Source: Gimesia sp. (lineage in GTDB: Bacteria; Planctomycetota; Planctomycetia; Planctomycetales; Planctomycetaceae). From it: 57,317 nucleotides of DNA. The stretch covers positions 1 to 57,317 of the forward strand of contig PAJV01000023.1 of the NCBI GenBank assembly GCA_002706765.1, given 5' to 3'. Positions 1 through 8,569 of this stretch are shown in pieces. The notes under the pieces were generated by a model. The model was not told the DNA's origin. It worked only from the letters and a program-made list of their open reading frames with translations, and did not search any database. Both the position numbers and the translations under genes were made by a program. Positions within the stretch are counted from its first letter, which is position 1. Each line of letters opens with the position of its first letter.

Positions 1-507
1 CTTCCAGTCGGCGGGAACCTGGATTTGACCGATGAACGTCTCCTGTTTGGTGCTCATGTCCATCACCCATGCGCCCCACCACTCGGGGTCGGCGGGCTTG
101 CGCGCGTCCGCTATCTCCCACAGGCGCAGGCGGTATTCTGTACCTTCTTTCCAATCGTAGGCGATCTTACAACTGTAGCCCGTACCCTCAGCGTCAAAGG
201 TGCCTGCAAATGCGTCATCACCGTTACCTTTCTTGGCATCGAGCGCCTTCCAGATCGAAAAGATGGCGATCTTCTGTTCCTTGTCACCCAGCTTGGCGCC
301 GGTTTGCAGGCCCATGTATCCGCCATCGCCTCCATTAAACCAAAATTGCTGGGCCCAGAAATAGTAACTCTTCCCTGCGGGGGCTTTGTTGATGGTGAGA
401 AAGGTGTCCAAGTTGTAAAAGCCCTTCTGTTTGCCGTCCCAATAAGTCGGCTCCGAAGGCCACTGATGCTTTACGGCAATCATTCCGCCGGGGGTAACGT
501 TGGCCAT
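1..507 (-). CDS. Partial secreted-type beta protein, DUF3472-like
   Basis: The reading frame is open from an ATG at 507 to the window edge (169 codons, C-terminus missing). The ATG follows AGGAGA with 7 bases between, which fixes the start. No signal peptide is visible. The middle holds GGYMGLQ, then IAIFSIW about 20 residues later, then a YRLRLW strand. This GxxGLQ...FS-W pattern is what I know from DUF3472 proteins, which are beta-rich and often extracellular or carbohydrate-associated; their function is unknown. The gene ends a leftward run with the STAND gene, from which 72 bp separate it, and it could be read through from there. Family assignment is from motif shape only. Confidence 0.6.
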   Translation of the reverse strand, partial: MANVTPGGMIAVKHQWPSEPTYWDGKQKGFYNLDTFLTINKAPAGKSYYFWAQQFWFNGGDGGYMGLQTGAKLGDKEQKIAIFSIWKALDAKKGNGDDAFAGTFDAEGTGYSCKIAYDWKEGTEYRLRLWEIADARKPADPEWWGAWVMDMSTKQETFIGQIQVPADWK

Positions 508-579
508 TCTGGCTCTCCTGTATTTTGGGCATAAGAAAGTGGCAAGACAGGTCGGCTGAGCATTTTTATCCTACAGGCT

Positions 580-3500
580 TTACTCTGCGGTACTCGACAT
601 TGGCGTCACAAAATCGTCGCGCATTCTATATGCAGATGAGGAACCGGCTTCGACAAGTGTATCTAGTAGATATAGTACCGAATCTCTCAGAGGCATGTTC
701 TTTTTCAATTCAAGTGGCCTGCCATACACGTATCGACGCAACAGAGTTTCAAGCATAAAAACAGTGTTACTCATCCTCAACATGCTTTGAGCGTCACCTG
801 TTTTCAGTTTAGATGCAACATGTTGAAATGCATTGGGTAAACACCTTTCACCAATCTCATAAAGAAATCGAACATAATTATCTAATAGAACTGAGGTTGG
901 AGGTAACACATCAAAAAGTTCGTGGACTCGATAAGCATGACTGTCTGTTCCATTGTTACCTAAGCTTTTCCAGTGTTTTGTTTCTTTCTTCCAATACTGG
1001 GTCAGAAAGATAGCGGAAAAGACTTCACTTCCACTTGAATGCTTACGATCAACATTTTTAAGCCACGATGCAGTTTTAATGCGATCAGCAAATAACTGCC
1101 AGACTTGCCAAAACTGTCTAGTTGAAGGTGATTGATCTTCTGCAGAGATGATACCTTGAATAATGTTGGCTACTTTTCTCGGATGACGATCAATCGCTGT
1201 GAGAACTGGAGCAAGGATCAGCGCGGCTGCTTGGATGTCAATACGAAGAACAAAATCTTCTAAGGTAGATTCAAGTGAAATTTCAACTCCATCTGAACGT
1301 TGCCGTCGCTCACTACTGCCACGCAGTTCTTCATCCTGATCCCACCAAATCACGAGGACGTCAGCTAGACACTTAAAAGCTCCGACAGTTACTGAATTCT
1401 CTGGTGAGTGTCGTAGAATTGAGATAATTCGACAGTTTGCTAGCGATCCAATCCAGTCTGAAACATTAAGGTTCTCATATAATGAGCCAGGTATTTTTTC
1501 ATCAAATTTAGAACGAACTTGTTGAGCAACTTCATATTCAATCTCAACTAGCTCTTTCCTTTCATTAAAAGGACGTTCTTGTTCCGCGTTCAATCGCAAT
1601 TGAACCGTCGACGCTTCAAATGCGAGCATGTTGACGCATCGCATAGCCAAGTCAGCATCAATTGTCCAAAGTTGCCGACCTACGCCGTCGTTAGCATAGG
1701 TGCAAACTTCATCATTAGAATGAGTAATCGCAAGAATCAGTGCCCTTCGAACTCGATCTTCCAATTCAGACGGCAGGGATTTATTGATGAGCGCAGAGAT
1801 TATCCACGCACACGGCCGGTCTCCTTCCATTAGACCACGCTGTACTCGATCCATTCGATGCCATTTATCCGCATTTTCTTCTATCGCCTCGCAAATCGTT
1901 TCAACACACCAACAAGCTTCTTCATTTGAGAGATCATCAAAATGATCACGAACACACACAGCCGCTACAAACTCTGGACCACTTCGTCCCAATCGCTCAT
2001 CGTCTCGCGTTTCCCTAATCAGGCGAGCTTGCTTGAGATGAATCTTCCATTCGTTGGGGTCATATCTAGTTTGAGTTTTGTTTTCAAATACTTGCATACC
2101 CCACATCTGCAGGCCCAATCGGTTGTCCATAACATCCTGTTGAGTGGTTGCTTCATTGGACATTGTCAGCAAATCAGGATCATCCACTTTCAAGTCAAAT
2201 CGAAGTAATTTTCGCCTCTCTTCTTCAGAAGATTCCTGTTTCGTTTCTTGCTCCTTTTCAACATGATCCGACACTTCGTACTTACGTAAATCCATACGTC
2301 GTATCGCAAGCATCCAAACTCGGTCACCTTCTGAGCGTTGATCTTCTGGCGGTATTGATTCAAGATGCCAGTCTAGAATTTTTTGTACCCGTTCAGCAGA
2401 TGGCCCTAACTGTAAATTGAGAATTGCATTTTCTAATTGGCGAGACCGATGAGGCAATCTATTTGATTCTTTCCTTTCATTGTCATATGTTTTATCTTGA
2501 GAAAGAGATGGTAAAATGGCTGACATGTCTGATGGCATATGTAAATCACTAACCATTCGATTACGATCAAGATGAATGCATTCAGGGGACCGAAGGAACA
2601 CAAGTAATGTTTCTACACAATCATGAGGACAGGCAGTCGCAATGCTTGCAACAACTGCTGTGACAGCAACTGATCTAGATCCTTGTAGAATGGAAATAAG
2701 AACCTTATCTAAGTCTTTTGAATAGAATTCTGCCATTTCCAATAGGCACTTCTCGAGTGCCATTAATGCAGACTGAAGGGAATAGGGGCCAACCGAAGTA
2801 CCTCGATACAAATTCCAAAGCTGTCCATTACACAATTGTTCGAACTTACTTTCATCACTGAAAGTTAATACGATTTTATATGGTTGCTCAATATAGTCGG
2901 TTGGCACACGACCACTTCCGTACCATTCTGCGCTGTGATTGAACAACTCATTTATAAAAACAACGCCTTTAGCTAAATGATCACGAAGCAGAGAATAAAA
3001 TGGTCCTCGAAAGGCGCTAGCGGGAAAATCCTTCCCATGCATGAATCGTTGAATTCCGAACGTAGAATCTGACTCTATAGAGAACCCAAAGCCGCGATTC
3101 TCTTTGAGTTTCTCTTCAGTCAAGAACATGCATTCTCGAGTTACATCAATAACAACATTGGGTAGATCACGGCATGCTGCATAGCCTTCCATTCCTGAAA
3201 GAACAATCTCTCGCAGGTCTTCTGTCACACGATTACGGTTACCTGATTCGGGATCACCTATCATTAACAAACGAAATATCTCTTCGTTGCATTTTGGAAG
3301 CTTGGCAATAACTTTAAGTGCTCGTTCCCCTTGTTCTTCATGACGATAATCATTGAAGAAAAAAGGTAATAACCAATGCGCGATTTCAACGATTTCTTCA
3401 GAACCATCTGGATAGGGAGTCTTCCAAGAGACTCCGCTTGATCCATCTTCTATCAAACCAAGCATTAGCCCGGTGTCCTTATCACCAAAATCGGCGAGTC

Positions 3501-5691
3501 GTAATCTCACCATTTCCAAAATGCAAGGCCAAGCTTTGCCCTCAGGTTCATAAATTTCATATTCGAGTTCCGCACCACCCTCAAACCAATCTGGAGTCGT
3601 CATGCAACCAACGCGCAGTAGGTGAATGATACGTCGGAGTAAACGCTGATTATCTTTAAACAACAGTTCTACATGTCGCTGAAGAAATTCTGTAGGATCG
3701 GCTGATTGAAGTAGCGATACCAGTGTATCATCTCGAAACTGTGCTGGTAATGAATTCGTCGAGATCGCATACACGAATAGCGAGTCAGCACTATTAGCAT
3801 CATATTCCACGAGCTCACCAAGCCATTTTCGATAACTCCGGCGGATGGCTGGATAACTTCCAATGAGTTCTGGTAGCTTAGAATAATCACCTTGGCAAGC
3901 CAGGAACTGTTGATTAATCCAATACATAATCGCCCAGTCTTCCAAAACATCATGTGCTGGTGCTATCAGTGAGTCTGACTGTTCAGAAGCTACTACGAGA
4001 GAATCCCCTATCAGTTTATTAACGGCTTCGGAATCCATATCGCTACGTGATGCATACATCGTTAACGCTTGAGCACGACGAAGTGCAATATCGATGAACG
4101 TCTCCTCGCGACGTCGGGGCATGTTATCGGCTGCATTATCATTTACACGAACAATTTCTGCCCAAAACTTTGTCCGAAATGTTCGTTCATTTTCTGGAAG
4201 TGGTCGCTCCTCCAGCCAACGCATCTGAGTCGCCTTATCCAGCATGTATGGATTTCTTAACAAATTTCGTAGTTGAGTATTACTTAGAGGTTGAAAAATG
4301 TCAGGATATTCCTCGGACACTTTATTCAACTCATCATCGTCCAATGGCGGAATAGGAACCGTCATATGGGCGACACCAGATCGTGGAAGTAGAGCCGATC
4401 GCACTAGATCAGATGAATAATCTCGGCAAGTAAGAATCACTCCCCAACTCGGATCGGTTCGTAAAAGTTGTATTAGATCGGCAAACGCATCGCGGGTGGG
4501 GGCTTCCAGAAGACGTTCGACACTCTCAATCAACAATAACTTCTGTGATTGACCACTCAGTACTACACCTAATGTTACTCCTGTGATGTCAGCTTGAGCT
4601 TTGTGAAGCGTTTCATCAAGATGTGCCACCGTAAATTCTTCTGCTCTAAAAGCAAACGTGAAATGATTGGCTGAAGCTTGTTCAATCACTTTTTTGGCAA
4701 CAACGGATTTCCCACTGCCAGCATTTCCGCTGACAAGGATTATCTGTTTCTGTTGTAAGTCATCGAGCACATTTTGAATAAGTTTTTCGCGGGGCAATTC
4801 AATGCCGTCACCGATCGTTGTATTAATACCATCTAAGATGAGGCCTGAGTGCTCTTTGAGCCGATGTAGTGCTTGCTGATAACTTGTCTCTACGGGAGAG
4901 TGTTTATCACGTAGTTCTTGAGGCAGGTCTTCATAACAATACGTCTTAGCACGCGGCTTTCCTTCGCCAACTTCACTTAGCAGTTTATTCCATGTTGTAT
5001 CAGATACGCCAACAGCGCCTGCGCCCCCTGCCGTGTGTGCTAAGAGAGATTTAACCAGAGCCTCTGTTTGTCTTGTCGAAGTATTCAGATCATAGCTCAA
5101 TACATTCAGAAAGCAGAGAAATTCCCATACCTGTGATTCATCAACCGAAGAACCTTCTGTCTCTTCAATGATTTTTTTAATTTCATCGAAATAATGAATT
5201 ACTTTTTTGCTAACGAATCCTTCAGTACCAAGGCGGTTAGTAAACTCTTCAACTGTGCGTGATGATCTTGCACAATCCAAGAGCCCTGCAAAATCACCTA
5301 AAAACACATTTGTTCCGCGTAGGGTGATAATCGCAATTCGATCATTTTCGCGGTCGAACAGTTCTTCATTATTGAAATCGAGCCAAGCATCGACGATTGT
5401 CTTCTTGAATTCGTCGTTCGAAGAACTGACTGTCACAGACTGTTTGACTTGAGCCACAAGCTGCCTTCGACCGCCAGAACCTGTTTCACATTCAACAATG
5501 AGGTCATCCGTTTTCCACCCCAGTCGCTCTGCCTGCAGATGAACTGCTGCTACAGTACAGTCAGTGAAAATGGGTGGAATGCCTCGCACCAAAAGTAATG
5601 CTAAGAATACGGCGTCCACATGCTGCTCAAAGTGCGTTCCACCACCACCGGTTGCGTTGGGACTTGAAGTGCGCGACTGCTGATTGTTCAT
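580..5691 (-). CDS. Giant STAND NTPase with N-terminal nuclease-like domain (Avs-like)
   Basis: A 1703-residue protein. Residues 15-105 look like a PD-(D/E)xK nuclease: the GGGGTHFEQHVDAVFLALLL helix is followed by DDLIVE (62-67) and, one strand later, QVKQ (81-84), giving the D...QxK signature. Residues 275-500 form a P-loop NTPase with Walker A GNAGSGKS (322-329), a Walker B-like LLLIES (385-390) and an arginine-bearing TCRDYS (420-425). The remaining 1200 residues are helical with no recognised motif and probably form a repeat sensor. Nuclease-STAND-repeat order is the layout of antiviral STAND (Avs) proteins, which detect phage proteins and then degrade DNA; this role is inference. It stands alone, with a promoter at 5711-5740, at the edge of the integron-like region. 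No frameshift is seen. Another reading is a non-defence STAND regulator. Confidence 0.75.
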   Translation of the reverse strand: MNNQQSRTSSPNATGGGGTHFEQHVDAVFLALLLVRGIPPIFTDCTVAAVHLQAERLGWKTDDLIVECETGSGGRRQLVAQVKQSVTVSSSNDEFKKTIVDAWLDFNNEELFDRENDRIAIITLRGTNVFLGDFAGLLDCARSSRTVEEFTNRLGTEGFVSKKVIHYFDEIKKIIEETEGSSVDESQVWEFLCFLNVLSYDLNTSTRQTEALVKSLLAHTAGGAGAVGVSDTTWNKLLSEVGEGKPRAKTYCYEDLPQELRDKHSPVETSYQQALHRLKEHSGLILDGINTTIGDGIELPREKLIQNVLDDLQQKQIILVSGNAGSGKSVVAKKVIEQASANHFTFAFRAEEFTVAHLDETLHKAQADITGVTLGVVLSGQSQKLLLIESVERLLEAPTRDAFADLIQLLRTDPSWGVILTCRDYSSDLVRSALLPRSGVAHMTVPIPPLDDDELNKVSEEYPDIFQPLSNTQLRNLLRNPYMLDKATQMRWLEERPLPENERTFRTKFWAEIVRVNDNAADNMPRRREETFIDIALRRAQALTMYASRSDMDSEAVNKLIGDSLVVASEQSDSLIAPAHDVLEDWAIMYWINQQFLACQGDYSKLPELIGSYPAIRRSYRKWLGELVEYDANSADSLFVYAISTNSLPAQFRDDTLVSLLQSADPTEFLQRHVELLFKDNQRLLRRIIHLLRVGCMTTPDWFEGGAELEYEIYEPEGKAWPCILEMVRLRLADFGDKDTGLMLGLIEDGSSGVSWKTPYPDGSEEIVEIAHWLLPFFFNDYRHEEQGERALKVIAKLPKCNEEIFRLLMIGDPESGNRNRVTEDLREIVLSGMEGYAACRDLPNVVIDVTRECMFLTEEKLKENRGFGFSIESDSTFGIQRFMHGKDFPASAFRGPFYSLLRDHLAKGVVFINELFNHSAEWYGSGRVPTDYIEQPYKIVLTFSDESKFEQLCNGQLWNLYRGTSVGPYSLQSALMALEKCLLEMAEFYSKDLDKVLISILQGSRSVAVTAVVASIATACPHDCVETLLVFLRSPECIHLDRNRMVSDLHMPSDMSAILPSLSQDKTYDNERKESNRLPHRSRQLENAILNLQLGPSAERVQKILDWHLESIPPEDQRSEGDRVWMLAIRRMDLRKYEVSDHVEKEQETKQESSEEERRKLLRFDLKVDDPDLLTMSNEATTQQDVMDNRLGLQMWGMQVFENKTQTRYDPNEWKIHLKQARLIRETRDDERLGRSGPEFVAAVCVRDHFDDLSNEEACWCVETICEAIEENADKWHRMDRVQRGLMEGDRPCAWIISALINKSLPSELEDRVRRALILAITHSNDEVCTYANDGVGRQLWTIDADLAMRCVNMLAFEASTVQLRLNAEQERPFNERKELVEIEYEVAQQVRSKFDEKIPGSLYENLNVSDWIGSLANCRIISILRHSPENSVTVGAFKCLADVLVIWWDQDEELRGSSERRQRSDGVEISLESTLEDFVLRIDIQAAALILAPVLTAIDRHPRKVANIIQGIISAEDQSPSTRQFWQVWQLFADRIKTASWLKNVDRKHSSGSEVFSAIFLTQYWKKETKHWKSLGNNGTDSHAYRVHELFDVLPPTSVLLDNYVRFLYEIGERCLPNAFQHVASKLKTGDAQSMLRMSNTVFMLETLLRRYVYGRPLELKKNMPLRDSVLYLLDTLVEAGSSSAYRMRDDFVTPMSSTAE

Positions 5692-5710
5692 TCCGCTCTC
5701 AAAACGTCAA

Positions 5711-5740
5711 ATAATGAAAATGATTTGTACACTTTGTCAA
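5711..5740 (-). promoter_or_regulatory. Sigma70-like promoter for the STAND gene
   Basis: Reading leftwards, TTGACA (5735-5740) is followed after 18 bp by CATTAT (5711-5716). The -35 is perfect and the -10 is 4/6. It lies 20 bp upstream of the ATG at 5691, so the transcript leader would be very short. Confidence 0.45.
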
Positions 5741-5931
5741 TTATCATATTTGTTTGAGTCGAATAAAAGGGAAAGCCGGGTGTCTCAGAGAACGAAAGGA
5801 AAAAACAGCATCCTATATATTTAAAACGACATAGGTCGAAATATCCTGAATTGATTAGCCGAACAATTGACCGTCGAAATCCATGAAAAAAGTATAGTTT
5901 CTTTGTATTTGTGTGCTTTCCGTTTTAAGTT

Positions 5932-6098
5932 TCGTTAGCAATTATAGTTTCGAAAATCTTGAGTTTCGCAGACAAAATTGAGTAGTCGGACAGACATAGA
6001 TCAATTTCGGATCAGAACGACGCGAAACCATTTAACGGTGATTTTAAGGTGTGTGTCAGAATACGTATGAGTTCATAGGATTGCAAAAGCGACCGAGC
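5932..6098. repeat. Inter-cassette repeats R4 (copy 1) and R2 (copy 1)
   Basis: Positions 5932-6045 match 19142-19268 with scattered differences (shared words include TCGTTAGCAATTA, GAGTTTCGCAGACAA and GACATAGATCAATTTC). They run into R2 (6037-6098), whose core AATACGTATGAGTT plus ATAGGATTGC recurs at 8834 and 11222. No coding frame is visible in 5741-6105. This block lies downstream of the last cassette-like gene. Confidence 0.7.
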
Positions 6099-6105
6099 TC
6101 GCCAT

Positions 6106-6201
6106 TCATTTTCGGGTACCAGCACGATAAAGCAGGAAAGCGCCAGCGCCGAGAACGCAGACGATCACGGCAATGATGAGAATTTCAAAGAAGCCAGGCA
6201 T
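6106..6201 (-). CDS. 31-residue single-pass membrane microprotein
   Basis: An ATG at 6201 opens a 31-codon frame ending in TGA at 6106. The upstream AAGGAAC lies 7 bases from the ATG. The product starts MPGFFEILIIAVIVCVLGAG and ends in a positively charged RAGTRK tail: one hydrophobic helix with an N-out/C-in charge pattern. It lies downstream of the attC-like site at 6369-6438, in the position of a last cassette. I do not recognise a family. Small membrane proteins of this kind can be toxins or subunit stabilisers, but nothing here distinguishes these. The good ribosome site and clean hydrophobicity favour a real gene. Confidence 0.5.
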   Translation of the reverse strand: MPGFFEILIIAVIVCVLGAGAFLLYRAGTRK

Positions 6202-6368
6202 TGTTATGTTCCTTTTCGGGAGATCGGTTTGTTGATTAACAGCCATTCGCTGTAGGGCTAGCGAATATTGGCAACGAAATCACTTTTTTAGTTCTTTTGT
6301 TTTGCCACCCCAATACCCGATAAGGTACTGACGAGATTTCAAGATTTATGTGTTGATCCGAACGAATG

Positions 6369-6438
6369 TGATAACCGAGTCGCAGCTGTTTTTGGTTCCT
6401 GGAACCTTTGATTCAGCCTGTTTGTCTTCGAGTTAATT
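6369..6438 (-). other. attC-like site 1
   Basis: The site overlaps the stop codon of the MltR-like gene. Read leftwards it opens with AATTAAC (R''-like), then CTGCGACTCGG and closes with GTTATCA (R'-like). Its inner part has an inverted GGTTCC/GGAACC pair that would form a hairpin. It is more degenerate than the sites at 18 kb. Confidence 0.45.
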
Positions 6439-7095
6439 GTCACTCTCGCGAAAGGTCGGCCCTGAAAACTTGGGAACTGACCGGATCGGTGTCTGTGCGT
6501 TCGCACTGTGTTTCCACCAGTTGGTTTCGTCAATAATTGTACGTAGGAGCATCCATACTGATAATGCGAATGAAATACGAAACATTCCGACTATCGCTAC
6601 CGTGGAGTCAAAATCGACGTCAATGGTGAGAAGCCCTACGTAGCGGATGTCCCAGATACCGGGCCCGATTACATTAGAGCGTATGTCCATAACAGCCTCG
6701 GCTGAAAGTTTTGGGCGGGTACCGTTGGCCTTTCGATGGGCGTAGCTGTTTCGGAGATTGCGGAAAGCCTCTAAGGCCGTCAAATAGTCAACGTCAATGA
6801 TGCCCAATACATATGCCAAAGTGATGCGCGATGAGAATGAACCAAGCGGTGCGTCAATGCCAGGCCTGGTTAGGTGATTTAGCTGTGAGGCGAATTTTTC
6901 GTCGGAAGTGTTGCAGGATTTGACTGTGAATACTTGTCGCAGCAAGTGCTCTAAAGCTTCCTCGACAAATGCACTTGCAACCAAGACAGCACCACGGTCC
7001 GACTCGTTAAGCACAATCTCGTATCTGAATTCCTCATTCAGGTCTTCCAGCCATTGTTGTCGCCTGTCATCTGGCGTTCGCTTGTTCTTTGACAT
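6433..7095 (-). CDS. MltR-like HEPN-fold protein
   Basis: Starting at the ATG at 7095 gives 220 residues beginning MSKNKRTPDD. Earlier in-frame starts (ATG 7152, TTG 7170) fall inside the attI-like site and would precede the cassette junction at 7125, so they were set aside. The core reads DRGAVLVASAFVEEALEHLL, then APLGSFSSRITLAYVLGII, then RNLRNSYAHRK. This is the pattern of the MltR (mannitol repressor) family, whose fold is related to HEPN; RNSYAH fits the R-x4-H motif of HEPN ribonucleases. A hydrophobic helix lies near residues 170-190 (VGMFRISFALSVWMLL), unusual for MltR. It is a first-cassette gene behind attI-like site 1. It may be a regulator or a HEPN RNase; no partner toxin or antitoxin is adjacent. 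Confidence 0.65.
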   Translation of the reverse strand: MSKNKRTPDDRRQQWLEDLNEEFRYEIVLNESDRGAVLVASAFVEEALEHLLRQVFTVKSCNTSDEKFASQLNHLTRPGIDAPLGSFSSRITLAYVLGIIDVDYLTALEAFRNLRNSYAHRKANGTRPKLSAEAVMDIRSNVIGPGIWDIRYVGLLTIDVDFDSTVAIVGMFRISFALSVWMLLRTIIDETNWWKHSANAQTPIRSVPKFSGPTFRESDN

Positions 7096-7124
7096 GGAGA
7101 ATTTCCAGACTGAGTACGATTGCA

Positions 7125-7197
7125 GCCTAACTATTGATAGGCAGTATTTCATTCTCTCAAAAGCTATCAAGAGTTCTGTCTATTATCAATTGATGAG
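7125..7197 (-). other. attI-like site 1 (dyad type)
   Basis: Ends, in cassette direction, with GTTAGGC (7125-7131), an exact GTTRRRY recombination core. Behind it lies an imperfect dyad: ATTGATAGGCAG on the plus strand and CTGTCTATTATCAAT about 40 bp on. The same dyad occurs upstream of the genes at 8206, 19035 and 22934. No integrase stub remains beside this copy. Confidence 0.5.
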
Positions 7198-7210
7198 ATG
7201 AGGACTGAGA

Positions 7211-7357
7211 GATTCCTGATTATATCTCAGGAAATAACCGCATGCGGTTGAGTGTGCGGGCTAGTTTAGTTTATGAATTTCATTTGTTAAGCGTATTTGG
7301 AAAGTCCTGAAACGGTCATTTAAAAACACATCTGAGAAAATGTTTGAGTATATTGAC
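7211..7357. repeat. Inter-cassette repeats R5 (copy 1) and R1 (copy 1)
   Basis: R5 (7211-7313) shares GATTCCTGATTAT, AGGAAATAACCGC and AAGCGTATTTGG with 8573-8700. It runs into R1 (7314-7357), whose core TTTAAAAACGCATTTGAGA followed by AACGTTTGAGTATAT recurs at 16.8, 19.3, 21.7 and 28.2 kb. Confidence 0.75.
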
Positions 7358-7371
7358 TAGGGAAGAAAGGT

Positions 7372-7409
7372 GGTCAGGATTAATTAAGAGTCCTGACCAT
7401 TTTTCTTTT
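7372..7409 (+). terminator. Rho-independent terminator
   Basis: GGTCAGGA (7372-7379) pairs perfectly with TCCTGACC (7391-7398) over an 11-base loop and is followed by ATTTTTCTTTT. The T-run is on the plus strand, although the only nearby gene (ending at 7430) is on the minus strand; a purine-rich AAAAGAAAAAT upstream makes weak leftward function possible. Confidence 0.7.
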
Positions 7410-7429
7410 ACGCTACCCACTGGCGCCCG

Positions 7430-8206
7430 TCAGGATGTCCGATGCTTTGCCTTGTTTGACATTTCATCCAAATAATTGATTAATCGACAAGCCTTGCTCA
7501 TGTATGTGACGAAACACCTGAGCACCATAATGCTGTCTTCTTTACTCAAAGTGCTGCCAGTTGGATGACCAGCATCGTTTCGATTTACTCTTATGACATC
7601 AAACATCGAATCTAACCATATCGACATGTTATCTGCAAGATTGCCCGGAATTCTTTTCTTGGCCTTATCTAGTTCAGGACGCATTTTGCTGAACAGTTCT
7701 CGAATACCGATCCGTGGGTTGCCAACTGCATTTGAGATTGTCTCATAACCTTCAATTAGGTCGCTCTTTGCCATAGCTTGGGCCATTCGAACAATTACAG
7801 ACTCTGAAGATACCCCGATCATTACGTGGCAGGCCACATACATTTCATTGACAAACGCTTTAATTGCCTCTTGGGCGTATTGTTTCTCAATTTCGCTTAT
7901 TCCGACTGCTTTCTGAAGTAAGCTGGCATACCAAATGTTGTCATTGTATGGGTTTTCATCTTCCTCCTCAATGTACCGCTTGCCCTTTTCAGTGAGCCGG
8001 AGATCCCAGTTCGATGGGGACTGCTGAGTGATATCGAAGTATGCCAACCCTCGAGAGATCCAATCCCATGCCATAGGAATTAGACTATCCCGAGTTACCC
8101 GATAATCTGATTGTTTCCCGTTGAATTCACGGGCAATAAAGTACAGACGTCGGTCACTCAATTTTTCGATAAATCGTAACAATTCAATCTCAAGTTCAGG
8201 TTTCAT
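7430..8206 (-). CDS. HEPN-like protein, function unknown
   Basis: 258 residues, no signal peptide or membrane helix. The N-terminal 95 residues resemble a winged-helix reader: WDWISRGLAYF and then LRLTEKGKRYIEEEDENPYN. The C-terminal half is helical and contains VNRNDAGHPTG, where RNDAGH is an R-x4-H motif with the preferred N after R, as in HEPN ribonucleases. It lies directly behind attI-like site 2, so it is a first-cassette gene, and a plus-strand terminator follows at 7372-7409. No attC is recognisable at its 3' end, which suggests loss of that junction. A winged-helix plus HEPN layout would suit an abortive-infection type toxin or RNA-binding regulator; that is inference. Confidence 0.65.
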   Translation of the reverse strand: MKPELEIELLRFIEKLSDRRLYFIAREFNGKQSDYRVTRDSLIPMAWDWISRGLAYFDITQQSPSNWDLRLTEKGKRYIEEEDENPYNDNIWYASLLQKAVGISEIEKQYAQEAIKAFVNEMYVACHVMIGVSSESVIVRMAQAMAKSDLIEGYETISNAVGNPRIGIRELFSKMRPELDKAKKRIPGNLADNMSIWLDSMFDVIRVNRNDAGHPTGSTLSKEDSIMVLRCFVTYMSKACRLINYLDEMSNKAKHRTS

Positions 8207-8213
8207 GTCGCAT

Positions 8214-8282
8214 GTCCAACTATTTGATAGACAGAATATGATTCTGTATACATTTATCAGGATTTTTGTCTATTATCAATTG
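8214..8282 (-). other. attI-like site 2 with promoter-like element
   Basis: The cassette-side edge is GTTGGAC (8214-8220), an exact GTTRRRY core, 7 bp from the ATG at 8206. The dyad arms are TTTGATAGACAG and TGTCTATTATCAAT. Reading leftwards, TAGACA (8267-8272) and TATACA (8245-8250) are 16 bp apart and could be a cassette promoter (Pc). An integrase stub follows on the other side at 8350, giving the standard intI-attI-cassette geometry. Confidence 0.6.
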
Positions 8283-8349
8283 ACACTATAAATGGATATG
8301 AGTTCACAGCGGAAGTTGATTCTCTGCTCTCTTTCAGGGTCACGCAGCA

Positions 8350-8505
8350 TAACCACTGCCGTTCACTGATCACCCAAACTCCTTGACCAGATGCGAAATC
8401 AGTTTCGCGCGATGCACTATGCCTGGAAGACCGAGCAGGCTTACGTGATGTGGATCGAGAGATTCTTGCGTTTTCATTCTGAACGCAATCGGGGCCGGTG
8501 GAGGC
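8350..8505 (+). pseudogene. intI: Integron integrase 5' stub 1
   Basis: The frame reads SPKLLDQMRNQFRAMHYAW, then KTEQAYVMWIERFLRFHSER, which is the N-terminal SAM-like core-binding segment typical of integron integrases (compare the usual HYSYRTEKAYVDWIRRFILFH). A stop lies just upstream (TTAVH-stop-SPKLL) and the sequence diverges after about residue 45, so the catalytic tyrosine-recombinase part is absent. It is divergent from the cassettes and next to attI-like site 2. A perfect terminator cuts in at 8511. Confidence 0.75.
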
Positions 8506-8510
8506 GCGCA

Positions 8511-8569
8511 AAAAAAATGGCGGTGTTCGGTATGGCCGTAATGACCACCGGGAACACCGCCATTTTTTC
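8511..8569 (+). terminator. Bidirectional rho-independent terminator
   Basis: ATGGCGGTGTTC (8517-8528) pairs perfectly with GAACACCGCCAT (8552-8563). The stem is preceded by an A-run and followed by TTTTTCT, so it could work on both strands. It lies directly behind the truncated integrase. Confidence 0.8.

Noticed and set aside
1942-2420. Plus-strand open frames inside the STAND gene
   Set aside because: They are antisense to a continuous 1703-codon frame with conserved motifs and have no ribosome sites.
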